Source: Rhodobacteraceae bacterium M385
GTDB lineage: Bacteria > Pseudomonadota > Alphaproteobacteria > Rhodobacterales > Rhodobacteraceae
Assembly (NCBI GenBank): GCA_025141835.1
Contig: CP081102.1
Span: forward strand, 2,852,001 to 2,916,000
Length of the DNA stretch: 64,000 nucleotides
Direction of reading: 5' to 3'
This document shows, piece by piece, positions 1 to 9,035 of this stretch; the stretch's first letter is position 1, and every line of letters starts with the position of its first letter. The notes beneath the pieces are model-generated. The model was not told where the DNA came from, searched no databases, and was given only the letters and a program-made list of their open reading frames with translations. Made by a program: the position numbers and the translations under genes.

Positions 1-1093
1 AGATACCATGTTCAAGACGCAGTTCGTCTACTTGGTCAGAGCTGAGGGACAAGGTGGAGAACATTCCGGTGTGACGTTCAAGAAAATCATACTGGTCCGA
101 GTTCGTGTTGCGCCGAAGCGCTGCAGCCAATCGATTACGAACTAGTAGCACCCGGTCGCGCATCTGATTAAGTTCTGACAACCAGACCTCCCGAAGCTCG
201 CCGTTGCTGAGTATCTCCTTAACCACGGTCGCGCCATGATCGGGTGGCATTGCATAGGTCTTGTTAATCAATGCGAGGATTTTTTGGCGGGTACGTCTGG
301 CCTGCACGTCCGTTCTCGCCAAAGCTCCGAGGATTCCCACCCTGTCGCGATAGTTCGAAAAAGTCTTCGAACAGGTCACTGCGAGCATGGCTTCCGGTAA
401 ATCCTTAACCACTGCCCGAACCCCTTCAACATCTTCTTCCAGGCCCTTTGCAAAGCCTTGGTAGGCGACATCTAAAATCGGCAACAGGCCGCGGCTTTGG
501 ACGACTTCGGTCACCGCCCCCCATTCTGAAACAGATAGGTCCGCACCGGTTGGATTATGGCAACATGCTTGCAAGAGTACAGCGTCTCCCGGCTTGGCAC
601 GCCCCAAATCCTCCAACATTCCGGTGATATCAACACCTTGCGTGACCGGATCGTAATATCGAAATTCCGCAACGGCCAAGCGGCTCGCCCGAAGAATTGG
701 GCCGTGGTTCGCCCAAGAAGGTGATGACATCCAAATCGTCGCTGTCGGGTTGGCTTCCGCGATCAAGTCGGCCGCGATGCGGAGCGCCGCGACCCCGCCC
801 GGGGTCTGAACCCTTGCCCACCGATCAAGCGGGGCATCCTTTCCCAGCACCAATTCAGCCAGCAGCGTAGAAAATGCATCATCCCCCGCAAGGCCCACAT
901 AGGATTTGCTTGCTTGAGAGTCCAAAATCCTCGCTTCAGCCGTCTTGACGGCCGCCATGACTGGGGTCTGCCCGGCGTCGTCACGATACACGCCTAGGCC
1001 TAGATCAATCTTGTCTGTGCGCGTATCCGCCCGGAAAAGCTGCGACACCAAGTTTGCCCCGAATAGCGGCGTTTCTTCAAACTGTTCAAACAT
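1..1093 (-). CDS. Aromatic/aspartate-type aminotransferase (class I, PLP), 3' end outside window
   Basis: PLP-dependent amino transfer between an aromatic amino acid or aspartate and a 2-oxo acid, in the cytoplasm. About 364 residues are visible, starting MFEQFEETPLFGANLVSQLF; the frame stays open to base 1, so the C-terminus is cut off by the window edge. The family core is clear: the N-terminal DLGLGVYRDD segment, the substrate segment ACCHNPTG (the N that contacts PLP), and the Schiff-base lysine in VTCSKTFSNYRDRVG. It is the last visible gene of a minus-strand run behind the sulfatase. Its presence beside an extradiol dioxygenase favours an aromatic over an aspartate role, but that is inference. 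Confidence 0.87.
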   Translation of the reverse strand, partial: MFEQFEETPLFGANLVSQLFRADTRTDKIDLGLGVYRDDAGQTPVMAAVKTAEARILDSQASKSYVGLAGDDAFSTLLAELVLGKDAPLDRWARVQTPGGVAALRIAADLIAEANPTATIWMSSPSWANHGPILRASRLAVAEFRYYDPVTQGVDITGMLEDLGRAKPGDAVLLQACCHNPTGADLSVSEWGAVTEVVQSRGLLPILDVAYQGFAKGLEEDVEGVRAVVKDLPEAMLAVTCSKTFSNYRDRVGILGALARTDVQARRTRQKILALINKTYAMPPDHGATVVKEILSNGELREVWLSELNQMRDRVLLVRNRLAAALRRNTNSDQYDFLERHTGMFSTLSLSSDQVDELRLEHGI

Positions 1094-1115
1094 ATATCTA
1101 TGCCTCTCTGGCTAT

Positions 1116-2678
1116 TCAGGCGCTGCGCAAGGCGCGCGGACTTTCGTCCATGAGCGAGATTAATTGTTGGGCCAACAACTCCAGCATGTCGGATTTGATC
1201 GCGGCAAACTCGGGAACGTCCCAAAGATTATGGGCCTGCGTCGGGTCGTTCTTGCGGTCATAAAGCTCGCCCCAGGTCTGACCATTGTGAAGCGACAGAC
1301 GCCAATCAGGTGTCATGACCGAACGGACGCGAGTGGGGACGTCAAACCCCATGCGAGCAAAACCGTCACTATATTCGACCAAAAGCGAGTCATGGGCCGG
1401 CACGTCGTTAGTCATGGCAGGCAGCAGCGACACACCCTGCATCCCCACATAGGGAACCAGTCCAGCACGCTCCAAAATCGTGGCCGACACGTCGACGGTA
1501 GAGGCGAGTGTTTCGACCACTTTGCCCTTCTGACAGTCCGGCTCTTTCCAAATCATTGGGACACGCGTGACGGATTCGTGCATCCATGGCCCTTTCAGCA
1601 ATAAGTTGTAGTCACCAAGGTAATCGCCGTGGTCAGAGTTAAAGATAATAACCGTATTCTCGGCCTGCCCCGTTTCTTCGAGAACCTGTATGATATCCCC
1701 GATGGCATCATCGATCATTGTGATCATACCCGCCGTCAGCGCCATCGCTTCCTTCACGTGCTGATCACGAACCATGATTGCATTGGTGTCCTTGTCGGGC
1801 GTGTCGCCACGCTCAAGCGCCTCTTTGCACGCAACCAATGGCGGTGGCGGGTTTTTATGCCTGTCGTAGGGCACCGGAATGTCGAATTGGTCGGGGGAAT
1901 ACATGTCCCAATACTTGCCGGGGGGCGTGAACGGGTGATGGGGATCCGGGAAAGAGACGTAGGTGAATTTGGGACGCGGATCGTCTGCATTTTCCTTCAG
2001 ATGTGCTATCGCGCGGTCCCTGATGTAGCTGGTTGAATAATCCTCCTCCGCAACGGCAGTCCGCACGGCTTGCGGGCAGGTGTATTCGTGGGGCAATTGG
2101 TTCTTGCTATCGCGCAAGTCTTGCCAAGTATCGGGGTGTTTTTTGCGGAACCACTGCAGATAATGCCCACGCGCCGTCGCGCCGTGACCGGTGACGATGT
2201 CTACCTTCTCAAACCCATAGTATGGCGTGGGAACATTAAACCGGACATCGCCGGCGTAGCTCTCAGGGGCTTCTGATTTATTCGCGTTGGGTCGGGGCGC
2301 ATGGGCTTCTTTCACCAGCCGTTCAGCAGAATCGTGCCAATCATGCGGGTTGCCGTCAGTCATCGGCTCCAAATGACTCTTCCCGATCGAGGCAGTCAGA
2401 TACCCCGCCTTGCGTAGTACTTCGACAAAGGTATTGCTGCCCTCAGGCAGAACACATCCGTTGTAGCGGAGCCCGTTCGTCGTTGGAAAGCGCCCCGTCA
2501 TGAATGCACCACGGTTGGGCATGCAGACGGGCGAGGCAACGTGGAAATCCGCAAACCGATTACCCTTTGCGGCAAGCGCATCAATGTTCGGCGTCTTTAC
2601 GACCGGGTGGCCATAACAGCCCAGCCATTCGGCGCGGTGTTGATCCGTCATGATATAGAGGAAATTAATCTTCGTCAC
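1116..2678 (-). CDS. Type I sulfatase (Cys-type, formylglycine-dependent)
   Basis: Hydrolyses sulfate esters (or related phospho/phosphonate esters). About 520 residues. The N-terminal metal-site segment YIMTDQHRAEWLGCYG and the signature C-M-P-N-R followed by GAFMTGR (C about residue 52) mark a cysteine that is oxidised to formylglycine by a separate maturase, which is not in this window. Later metal ligands lie in FNSDHGDYLGD and the lysine in LLLKGPWMHE. No signal peptide is seen, so the substrate must be imported first, which fits the TRAP importer just upstream. A GTG at 2690 is also in frame; the GTG at 2678 is preferred because AAGGTGG lies 8 bases ahead of it. Substrate unknown; choline-sulfatase-like and aryl-sulfatase-like are both possible. 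Confidence 0.85.
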   Translation of the reverse strand: MTKINFLYIMTDQHRAEWLGCYGHPVVKTPNIDALAAKGNRFADFHVASPVCMPNRGAFMTGRFPTTNGLRYNGCVLPEGSNTFVEVLRKAGYLTASIGKSHLEPMTDGNPHDWHDSAERLVKEAHAPRPNANKSEAPESYAGDVRFNVPTPYYGFEKVDIVTGHGATARGHYLQWFRKKHPDTWQDLRDSKNQLPHEYTCPQAVRTAVAEEDYSTSYIRDRAIAHLKENADDPRPKFTYVSFPDPHHPFTPPGKYWDMYSPDQFDIPVPYDRHKNPPPPLVACKEALERGDTPDKDTNAIMVRDQHVKEAMALTAGMITMIDDAIGDIIQVLEETGQAENTVIIFNSDHGDYLGDYNLLLKGPWMHESVTRVPMIWKEPDCQKGKVVETLASTVDVSATILERAGLVPYVGMQGVSLLPAMTNDVPAHDSLLVEYSDGFARMGFDVPTRVRSVMTPDWRLSLHNGQTWGELYDRKNDPTQAHNLWDVPEFAAIKSDMLELLAQQLISLMDESPRALRSA

Positions 2679-2719
2679 TGAACTGGCCACCTTTCTAAGA
2701 GGAATTTCACGAGCTACGT

Positions 2720-4636
2720 TTAGGTCGCAAGTTCGGCACGTGCGGAGAAGCGGTTAATCAAGATAAACGCTACTCCAACAACAATCGCCGCGCCGCTGAT
2801 CAGAGGTTGGGGGTGAATGATAGCAATGCCTAGTGCAGCCCTTAGCAAGGCCTCCGGCCCTGACAGGCGCTTATAGTCAAAGCGGCTGGCGGCCGTCGCC
2901 ACGAGGTAACACATCATAAACAAGCGAAAGAGGATGAATAGGAACGTAGACAGACTGAACACAGCGCCCGCTTCGGGAACGATCAAGGTCATCGGATTGT
3001 AGACCCAGAAGAAGGGCAGCAGAAAAATCACCACACCAATTCGCACCGCAGCCAAGCCCGTACGGGTCGGGTTCCCCCCTGAAATGGCCGCAGCCGCATA
3101 AGCTGTCATTGCGACAGGTGGGGTAATGCCAGATGCAACGCCGTAATAAAGTACGAACAAATGGGCGGTTAGCGGCTCTAATCCGAAAGAGCTCATAGTG
3201 CTGCCGAGTACAATAATGATTGTAAGGTAGGCAGGCAAAGTTGGCATCCCCATCCCCAGCAACATACAAGCGCCGCACGCCAAAAGTAGTGTCGCCAAGA
3301 GGCTGAAGTCAGTCGCCCCATTTAAAAGATACGATAGCGTCGACGGCAGACCGGTCGACATCATGGTTGCTATCACAATCGAGATGCAGGCCACGGCCAT
3401 CAAGAGCCGGGCAAAGGACAAGCTACCTTTCGCAAACCCTGCAATGAGTCGGAATGGTTCGCGCCGGATATCCGCATTCAAGAAGCTGACGACAAAAAGT
3501 ACGATCAGGGCCAACAAGGCTGAACCGGCTGGGGAAAGCCCCATCAGCAAGCTGAGTATAACCGTTCCGATTGGCAAAATGATCAACAATAGGTTGATGT
3601 AGTCCTGAAACGTGACATCCAGGCCCTCGGGACTTGCCTCTTCGGGTTCGATGTTTAGGCGGCGGCTCTCAAAAATGATCGTCAAGAAAAGCGACGTGTA
3701 GAAGAACAGTGCGGGTACGAGCGCGGCCGTCATGACCGTGACGTAAGGCACACCTACGAAATCAGCCAGGACCAATGCAGCAGCTCCCATGATGGGGGGC
3801 ATGATCTGGCCACCCGTGGACGCTGTCGCCTCGACCCCGCCCGCAAAGCTGGCAGTGAACCCGCGCTTTTTGATCATTGGAATTGTGATAACGCCCGTGC
3901 CCACGACATTGGCGACGGCAGAGCCTGATACCATGCCGAAAAGACCGGATCCCAAAACGGCCGCGTGGGCAGGACCACCTCGATATTTGTAGAGGTGTTT
4001 GACGGTAATCTTTAGGAGTGAAAGGCCCGCGCCACTTCCTTCAAGCATTGCCCCAAGCACAATGAAAGGGAACACAGTAGAAAGCACGATACTGGTCACG
4101 TTGCCGAGGACACCATCGTCCATCGCAAGCCACAGATTCTCGGTCACTGAGGATACAAGCGATCCTTGAAAGCTCCAGATGAAGTAAATCAGTGACAGCC
4201 CGGCAACGATCACGAGAGGGGCGCCCCAAAGCCGGAAGGTCAAATACATGATGCATAGACATGCGGCAAAGGCTGTCCAAGCTTGGTAGGGTTCAAAGAA
4301 AACGATACTGGTGTGCATCAATGTGACATCGACATAGAACCGCCAGCAGGCGTAGGCCATGACGCCAAAAACAGTCAAATCGAGCGCAATTGCCGCGATC
4401 TCTAAGGATCTTCGCCCTTTCACTTTCCTCACAAGCGGTGAGGCAAGCAGAACAACCGCAACACATAGCAACATCACGCCGGCACGGTAGGGTTCCGCGT
4501 CAAACGGGCCAATGCGTGGCAATGGCCCGATTGCCGGCAGGCGGTGCATAATGGGGATGAGGCCCATGAAGAACGCAATGATCAAGGCAATGCGTGTCAA
4601 AGTCGGTTTACGACTGCTTGTCTGATCGTCGGTCAT
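2720..4636 (-). CDS. TRAP transporter fused permease (DctQM type, TAXI-associated)
   Basis: Inner-membrane permease of a tripartite ATP-independent periplasmic transporter that uses an ion gradient. At 638 residues with many hydrophobic segments it has the fused small (4TM, about residues 1-170) and large (DctM, about residues 170-600) arrangement typical of TAXI-type TRAP systems. Conserved loops such as GGQIMPPIMGAAALVLADF and the GMGMPTLPAYL and YYGVASGITPPVA segments are visible. It lies 46 bp after the TAXI receptor gene and before the sulfatase, so importer and sulfatase are probably co-transcribed. Confidence 0.92.
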   Translation of the reverse strand: MTDDQTSSRKPTLTRIALIIAFFMGLIPIMHRLPAIGPLPRIGPFDAEPYRAGVMLLCVAVVLLASPLVRKVKGRRSLEIAAIALDLTVFGVMAYACWRFYVDVTLMHTSIVFFEPYQAWTAFAACLCIMYLTFRLWGAPLVIVAGLSLIYFIWSFQGSLVSSVTENLWLAMDDGVLGNVTSIVLSTVFPFIVLGAMLEGSGAGLSLLKITVKHLYKYRGGPAHAAVLGSGLFGMVSGSAVANVVGTGVITIPMIKKRGFTASFAGGVEATASTGGQIMPPIMGAAALVLADFVGVPYVTVMTAALVPALFFYTSLFLTIIFESRRLNIEPEEASPEGLDVTFQDYINLLLIILPIGTVILSLLMGLSPAGSALLALIVLFVVSFLNADIRREPFRLIAGFAKGSLSFARLLMAVACISIVIATMMSTGLPSTLSYLLNGATDFSLLATLLLACGACMLLGMGMPTLPAYLTIIIVLGSTMSSFGLEPLTAHLFVLYYGVASGITPPVAMTAYAAAAISGGNPTRTGLAAVRIGVVIFLLPFFWVYNPMTLIVPEAGAVFSLSTFLFILFRLFMMCYLVATAASRFDYKRLSGPEALLRAALGIAIIHPQPLISGAAIVVGVAFILINRFSARAELAT

Positions 4637-4682
4637 GGGATCCTCTGCACCTGAATGAGATGTTGCAAATAAGGAGATGCCG

Positions 4683-5684
4683 TTACTGCGGCATCAATTG
4701 CTCTGGGATTTCCAGCCCCTGCTCTTCGTAGTAGCGCACCGCACCAGGATGCAGAGGAATGTTGTTGCCGGCAAAAGGTGTGTTTGACAGGGCCCTCAAC
4801 AGCGCAATCTCCTCGCGGTTGGCGTCAAGATTGTCCCAGAACGTGGCGGTCAGAAGATGGGCCTGATCGTCGCTCATTTCGGCATTGACCCCGACAGTCA
4901 TTGTGAACGCATAGGTCGTGATATCGATGTCACCGTTCTCGATCCCCTCGTAGGAACCAGCAGGAATTCCACCAGCAATGCTGCCAACTCGGAGATAATC
5001 GGCGTAGGCTTCACTTTCGACAGTGCCCTCAGGGGCCGGAAGAAAACGATAGTCCCCCTGCAAAAGCAGTTGCACGATGTTGGCACTTCCAACCGCAGTC
5101 GAGAAGTTGAGGACATCAAACTGCCCGTCTTGGAACGCTTGAACTGCAGCTCCCCAGCCCATGCGGACTGTGTCATAATCGGTATCCGCTTCCAGACCGC
5201 TTACAAGATTCACAAACTCGGTGATTTGCGCGTTCGCACCGCCACCGGGAGGGCCGATATAGACACTGCGACCGGCGATATCGCTCCAGCTTTCGATACC
5301 ACTATCTGCGCGAACGATCGGATGAAGTGCGCCGCCCGTAAAGCCAAAAAGCGAGCGAATGTTACCAGAAAGCTCGATGGCTTGCTCACCCAATTCGCTA
5401 TAAGGCCCAGAACCTTGCGTCATGAGATGGAAGGCGCGTGGCGGCGTAATGGCGACGTCGATCTGCCCTGCGGCAAGACTTAGCGCGGACCGGGAAAGTG
5501 TCTGGCCGGAATTCAGGCTGATCTCGGTTCCGGTGCCTGCAAGGTCACGTCCCAGGACCTGTAGCACAACGGTTGTTAGACCAGTTTGACCGGCAGACTC
5601 TGCCAAAAGCTGTTCCGCGGCAGCAGGCCCGGCGAGCATCAAACTTGTTGCCGTGGCGAAAATCGAATTTCGAATAAAAGACAT
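4683..5684 (-). CDS. TAXI-family TRAP transporter solute receptor
   Basis: Periplasmic receptor that captures the substrate for the TRAP permease encoded next. 333 residues; residues 1-23 form a Sec signal peptide ending AAAEQ. The TAXI-family features are present: a TGTEISLNSGQ-like segment replacing the usual TGG, the Q-x-D-V-A-I-T-P-P strand, and SGIESWSDIAGRSVYIGPPGGG. A strong AAGGAGGA ribosome site lies 7 bases before the ATG. The promoter region contains an IclR-type palindrome (5753-5775), so transport is probably under the same control as ring cleavage. Confidence 0.92.
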   Translation of the reverse strand: MSFIRNSIFATATSLMLAGPAAAEQLLAESAGQTGLTTVVLQVLGRDLAGTGTEISLNSGQTLSRSALSLAAGQIDVAITPPRAFHLMTQGSGPYSELGEQAIELSGNIRSLFGFTGGALHPIVRADSGIESWSDIAGRSVYIGPPGGGANAQITEFVNLVSGLEADTDYDTVRMGWGAAVQAFQDGQFDVLNFSTAVGSANIVQLLLQGDYRFLPAPEGTVESEAYADYLRVGSIAGGIPAGSYEGIENGDIDITTYAFTMTVGVNAEMSDDQAHLLTATFWDNLDANREEIALLRALSNTPFAGNNIPLHPGAVRYYEEQGLEIPEQLMPQ

Positions 5685-5752
5685 AGAGATCCTCCTTGTT
5701 GTTCACTTTGCAGGCTACGGTCCGGCACATGACCAATCATCGGTCAGCGCAC

Positions 5753-5775
5753 TTAATTTCACGTGCTGAAACTAA
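5753..5775. promoter_or_regulatory. Probable IclR operator 2 (upstream of TAXI-TRAP genes)
   Basis: Inverted repeat TTAATTTCA-CGTGC-TGAAACTAA, 8 of 9 positions paired. It has the same TTTCA-N5-TGAAA core and spacing as the palindromes at 9004-9026 and 11361-11375. It overlaps the last codons of the BKACE gene, about 70 bp before the TAXI receptor start. This suggests a second promoter inside the minus-strand run, controlled by the IclR protein encoded at 9036. Confidence 0.6.
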
Positions 5776-6542
5776 CTGGCCTTTTGGCCAACCTTTGCGC
5801 GTCCAATCGCGTGGAACAAATCAGCTACTCGAGCCGCATTAGTGCCAGCCATCGTCCCATCTTGGTTCAGGCGGTTGTTTTCAAAACCCAACCGCATCGC
5901 CCCGCCCTTTTGGGCTGCAGCCACGAGGCACTCTGTCTCCTTTCGGCCAAAGGCAGCGACGGCCCAGGACATTGGGCGGCGCCGAGCACTAAGAAACAAG
6001 TCGATCGAACCTGGGGTAGAAGATTTGCCACCGCTGTCACGCCCGAGCACGAAGAGTACCCTCAAAATCCCTTTCGGAATCACACCGTCATCTTGCAGCT
6101 TTTCCAGTTCAGCAACTTCTCCAGGACTATATAGGACGTGCTGAACCTCAGTTCCTTGATCACGCGCACTAAAATAGGTGACCCGTGCAGCAGGCAGGTC
6201 ATCGTCCGCCAACTGCTCACGCAGTGCGATGGAAGCGCGAGCCGGTTGAAGCTTGTAGAGAAGTCGGCGTTGATCGGACGGCGTATAGCGGTTTCCAAGC
6301 GCCGTCGAGATCTGTACGGCCATGTCGGGCAGCACCCGGGCCATTTCACTTAGCAACTCGCTGTACTGACCAATATCCAAGCTATGGTTGCCACTGATAT
6401 CGCGCACATGAGCATGAAGCGCATCTGCCCCTTCCGCGAAGCATTCGGCCGCACAGGATACGATTTCATCCATTTTTGTTGGAATGGCCGGATGATCATC
6501 CTTGGTCAAATAGGCACCATTTGGGGCTACTATTATGCTCAC
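5772..6542 (-). CDS. Beta-keto acid cleavage enzyme family protein (BKACE, DUF849)
   Basis: Zn-dependent enzyme family that condenses a 3-keto acid with acetyl-CoA and cleaves it, as in lysine fermentation (Kce). 256 residues, somewhat short for the family. The zinc pair HAHVRD (about residues 44-46) sits in the usual place after the P-x-x-x-E-I segment, and the C-terminal LGFENN matches the conserved R-x-G-x-E-D-N region. Start is in an ATGA overlap with the RidA stop, so the two are translationally coupled. Placement in a ring-cleavage operon suggests it processes a keto-acid fragment; the actual keto acid is not deducible. Confidence 0.86.
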   Translation of the reverse strand: MSIIVAPNGAYLTKDDHPAIPTKMDEIVSCAAECFAEGADALHAHVRDISGNHSLDIGQYSELLSEMARVLPDMAVQISTALGNRYTPSDQRRLLYKLQPARASIALREQLADDDLPAARVTYFSARDQGTEVQHVLYSPGEVAELEKLQDDGVIPKGILRVLFVLGRDSGGKSSTPGSIDLFLSARRRPMSWAVAAFGRKETECLVAAAQKGGAMRLGFENNRLNQDGTMAGTNAARVADLFHAIGRAKVGQKAS

Positions 6543-6946
6543 TTTGACACCTCATCGGCTGGCTCATAGGGCAAAACAATCAACGCCTTCACTTGAAGTT
6601 TGCACCCTTCGGGTAACTCGAGGACAAGGGCATTTCGAGCCGGGCGGTGTTTTGGATCAGGCCAACACTGCAACCAGAATTGGTTGACAACGTCACGGTC
6701 CGTCTTGTCGGCCATGTAAAGCTCGACGCTCAAAACGTCCTGCAAAGTCGCCCCTGCTGCGGCAAGAATATCTTGGAGATAAGCAAAGCACAGCTGCGCT
6801 TGGCTCTTCACATCCGCCGGGTAATGGTCTGCATCCGGTTCTTTTCCCAGTATGGAAGAGGTGGCCATCATTCCTCTGTGCAAGGCGGCGTTTGGCACAG
6901 GGTTCTTGTGCTGGGCGACATTCGCAACATTCAGAGATCGGACCAT
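6539..6946 (-). CDS. RidA/YjgF/UK114 family protein
   Basis: Members hydrolyse reactive enamine/imine intermediates; some are 2-aminomuconate deaminases in meta-cleavage pathways. 135 residues, normal length. The conserved arginine (PARNALVLELP) is present. The glutamate normally found in the following strand (V-E-I-E type) is replaced by a Lys-containing LQVKALIVL, so it may not be a canonical RidA deaminase. Start overlaps the upstream stop as TGATG and its stop overlaps the next start, giving tight coupling. Its presence hints that a nitrogen-bearing intermediate occurs in this pathway (inference). Confidence 0.85.
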   Translation of the reverse strand: MVRSLNVANVAQHKNPVPNAALHRGMMATSSILGKEPDADHYPADVKSQAQLCFAYLQDILAAAGATLQDVLSVELYMADKTDRDVVNQFWLQCWPDPKHRPARNALVLELPEGCKLQVKALIVLPYEPADEVSK

Positions 6947-7923
6947 CAGGCACCGCCCTTTTTGTGAATAATCGGGTTCTCTAGCCGTCCTAGAGGTTCA
7001 ATCTCGATTGACACTGTGCCCGTTTCCTCACCCAACAGCAGGCTCTTGTGGCCGCGAGGGAAGCGTCCAGCGCCCTTGCCCGTTGTCCCAAATGAAATCA
7101 TATCACCGGGTTCCAAAGTGAAATAGCGGCTCGCCTCGGCGATGCATTCCTCCACTGAAAAACGGTAATTCCCTGTATGATCTGAGGTGAACTTCTCGTC
7201 ATTCAGCCACCCCGTTACGTATAGGTCATTGGGGTCGATGACTTCATCCCTGGTCGTGATCCAAGGGCCCATCGGACCGAATGTATCGGTCCCTTTCGAG
7301 CGTGTGTGATAGACGTAGTAGGCGTCGGTATCATTATCACCGTGCAGGTTGCGCCATTTGTAAAATTCGGGTCGCGCGAGGTCGCTGTCATATGTAACCG
7401 CAATGCTATCTTTGCCGAATTTCAACCCGTGCGAAGTAACATCATTATGGATCACGAAGCCAAATACATAATCAAGCGCTTGGTCGTCCTTGATATGTTT
7501 GGCACGTTTACCAATCACAGCGCAGATTTCGGGTTCCGGGATGACTGCGCCCCATTCAGGATCAACAACAATAGGTTTTCCGCACCCTTGAAGCGCCGAT
7601 GGGGGCTTGAGAAAGAAGTTGGGGACACCAGGATCCGTATGGGCCTTTTTCATCAGTTCCTTGTTGTTGAAGGCCACCCCCAAAATTTTTGAAGGATTTG
7701 GCAACGGCGGCGCCCAATCCAGGTCGCCGGCGATTGCCTCAACACTATCAACGGCACCCACCAATGTGCCGGCTGAAATCTCGGCTCGAACAAACTCGAG
7801 CACCGTCCCACATTCCTCTACATTGGCAGCTCTACAAACGGCTTGCAGTTTGCGGGGAGCACCATCCGTGCCCCTCATTACCGCGACTTCTTGGCCATCT
7901 ATTTTCAGGGTTCCGATTTTCAT
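6946..7923 (-). CDS. Fumarylacetoacetate hydrolase (FAH) family protein
   Basis: FAH-fold enzyme, 325 residues. The family includes fumarylacetoacetases and the isomerase/decarboxylase of homoprotocatechuate degradation (HpaG). The metal-binding E-x-E segment VIPEPEICAVIGK, HNDVTSHG and the C-terminal GDMISFGTTGKGAGRFP are visible, preceded by the usual KILGVAFNNKE start of the catalytic domain at about residue 80. The N-terminal 75 residues form the small accessory domain. It follows the dioxygenase gene with an ATGA overlap, the order expected for an enzyme acting on the ring-cleavage product. Confidence 0.9.
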   Translation of the reverse strand: MKIGTLKIDGQEVAVMRGTDGAPRKLQAVCRAANVEECGTVLEFVRAEISAGTLVGAVDSVEAIAGDLDWAPPLPNPSKILGVAFNNKELMKKAHTDPGVPNFFLKPPSALQGCGKPIVVDPEWGAVIPEPEICAVIGKRAKHIKDDQALDYVFGFVIHNDVTSHGLKFGKDSIAVTYDSDLARPEFYKWRNLHGDNDTDAYYVYHTRSKGTDTFGPMGPWITTRDEVIDPNDLYVTGWLNDEKFTSDHTGNYRFSVEECIAEASRYFTLEPGDMISFGTTGKGAGRFPRGHKSLLLGEETGTVSIEIEPLGRLENPIIHKKGGA

Positions 7924-8933
7924 GAGTTTGCCTTTTCCAAGTAATCCTCAAGTGTCACAGGAGGGGCGTCCAACAGCGGCGGCTGTGGCGATACGCCTTT
8001 GAACTCGGTGGTCTCATAGAACCACCGCCTTGGTGCCGGGAAACCCCAAATCTGCGAGCGGCGCGTGTCGCTCAGATCCCATCGTAGCGGTACGTAATCA
8101 CTGTCGATGACGTTGTAATGACTAGAAAACACCTCAACACGATGCCCATCCGGATCACGGAAATAGACGAAAAACGCATTGCCGATTCCGTGGCGTCCAG
8201 GTGCACGATCCATAGTGTCCGCAAGCCCAAGAGACGCCATTACGTCTGCGGCATGAATGATCGACGCGATTTCAGGCGTGTGAAACGCAAAGTGATGCAA
8301 GCTTGGTCCGCGACCATTGCTGAACACAATGTCCTGCGTGTTGTTTTTACGCTTTAGCCAAACACCCCACATCTCATCAGTACCGTCACGTGCTGTGTAT
8401 TCAGTAAGTCGGAACCCCATATCGTTGTAAAACGTGTACGCTGTCGCGACATCATGACAGGCGATTTGCGCATGATCGAGAAAAGCCAGCTTACCGCCCG
8501 AATGCGTGTGGAAATGGCGCATTCGGTTTTCGGGTTGATCCATGGTCGCGCAGAATTCCAAAGGAACGCCCACGCCGTCAGACACATGTAGCGTCGGTCC
8601 TTGAAAGGGACGCTCCACCATGCGCGCCTCATGCCCCCGCTCGGCGAACCACTCTTGCGCTCGCTTAAGGTCTTCATGCTCGTAAACACGATACCCAATC
8701 CGCTGCGCCGTCGCCGGGCCCTCATCGGATTTGCGTGTGAACACCAATGAATGGTGCCCAAATTCTTCCTGTGCCCGAAGATAGAGGTGGTCCTCATCGG
8801 CTGCTGTAACTTCCAATCCCAGCCCGGTTTCATAGAAAAAACGCGTCGCATCCAGATCACGACTTTCTAGGACAAGATGGCTAAGTCGCGTCACATTGAA
8901 GGCGGGACGCAGCGGCGGGGTTAGTAGGGACAT
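7920..8933 (-). CDS. Type I extradiol dioxygenase (VOC), HpaD-like
   Basis: Two-domain vicinal-oxygen-chelate protein of 337 residues, closely resembling homoprotocatechuate (3,4-dihydroxyphenylacetate) 2,3-dioxygenase, which cleaves catechols next to the diol using Fe(II) or Mn(II). Metal ligands are in place: H154 (LDH), H214 (LHHFAF) and E267 (HRVEVF). The second-sphere residues R243, H248 (GRHG) and Y257 also coincide with the known enzyme's numbering. The catalytic acid/base His200 position is Gln200 (KNNTQDIVF), a striking change. First gene of the minus-strand operon; its promoter faces the IclR gene across a 100-bp gap containing a perfect palindrome. Confidence 0.88.
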   Translation of the reverse strand: MSLLTPPLRPAFNVTRLSHLVLESRDLDATRFFYETGLGLEVTAADEDHLYLRAQEEFGHHSLVFTRKSDEGPATAQRIGYRVYEHEDLKRAQEWFAERGHEARMVERPFQGPTLHVSDGVGVPLEFCATMDQPENRMRHFHTHSGGKLAFLDHAQIACHDVATAYTFYNDMGFRLTEYTARDGTDEMWGVWLKRKNNTQDIVFSNGRGPSLHHFAFHTPEIASIIHAADVMASLGLADTMDRAPGRHGIGNAFFVYFRDPDGHRVEVFSSHYNVIDSDYVPLRWDLSDTRRSQIWGFPAPRRWFYETTEFKGVSPQPPLLDAPPVTLEDYLEKANS

Positions 8934-9003
8934 TCCTCAACAATCCTTATTTTTCTTTCAACATCATTGCGAATTCCGGGATGGAGTTTAGCCCGCACGC
9001 GCG

Positions 9004-9026
9004 CTAGTTTCACACCGTGAAACTAG
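9004..9026. promoter_or_regulatory. Probable IclR operator 1 (dioxygenase/iclR divergent promoter)
   Basis: Perfect inverted repeat CTAGTTTCA-CACCG-TGAAACTAG in the 100-bp gap between the divergent dioxygenase and IclR genes. It ends 9 bp before the IclR start codon and borders that gene's ribosome site, so autorepression is likely. The core matches the sites at 5753 and 11361. Confidence 0.65.
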
Positions 9027-9035
9027 AGGTGTGTC

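Noticed and set aside
2702..2722. IclR-like half-site (ATTTCACGAGC) before the sulfatase gene
   Set aside because: The left arm resembles the IclR motif but the right arm does not, so it was not called an operator.
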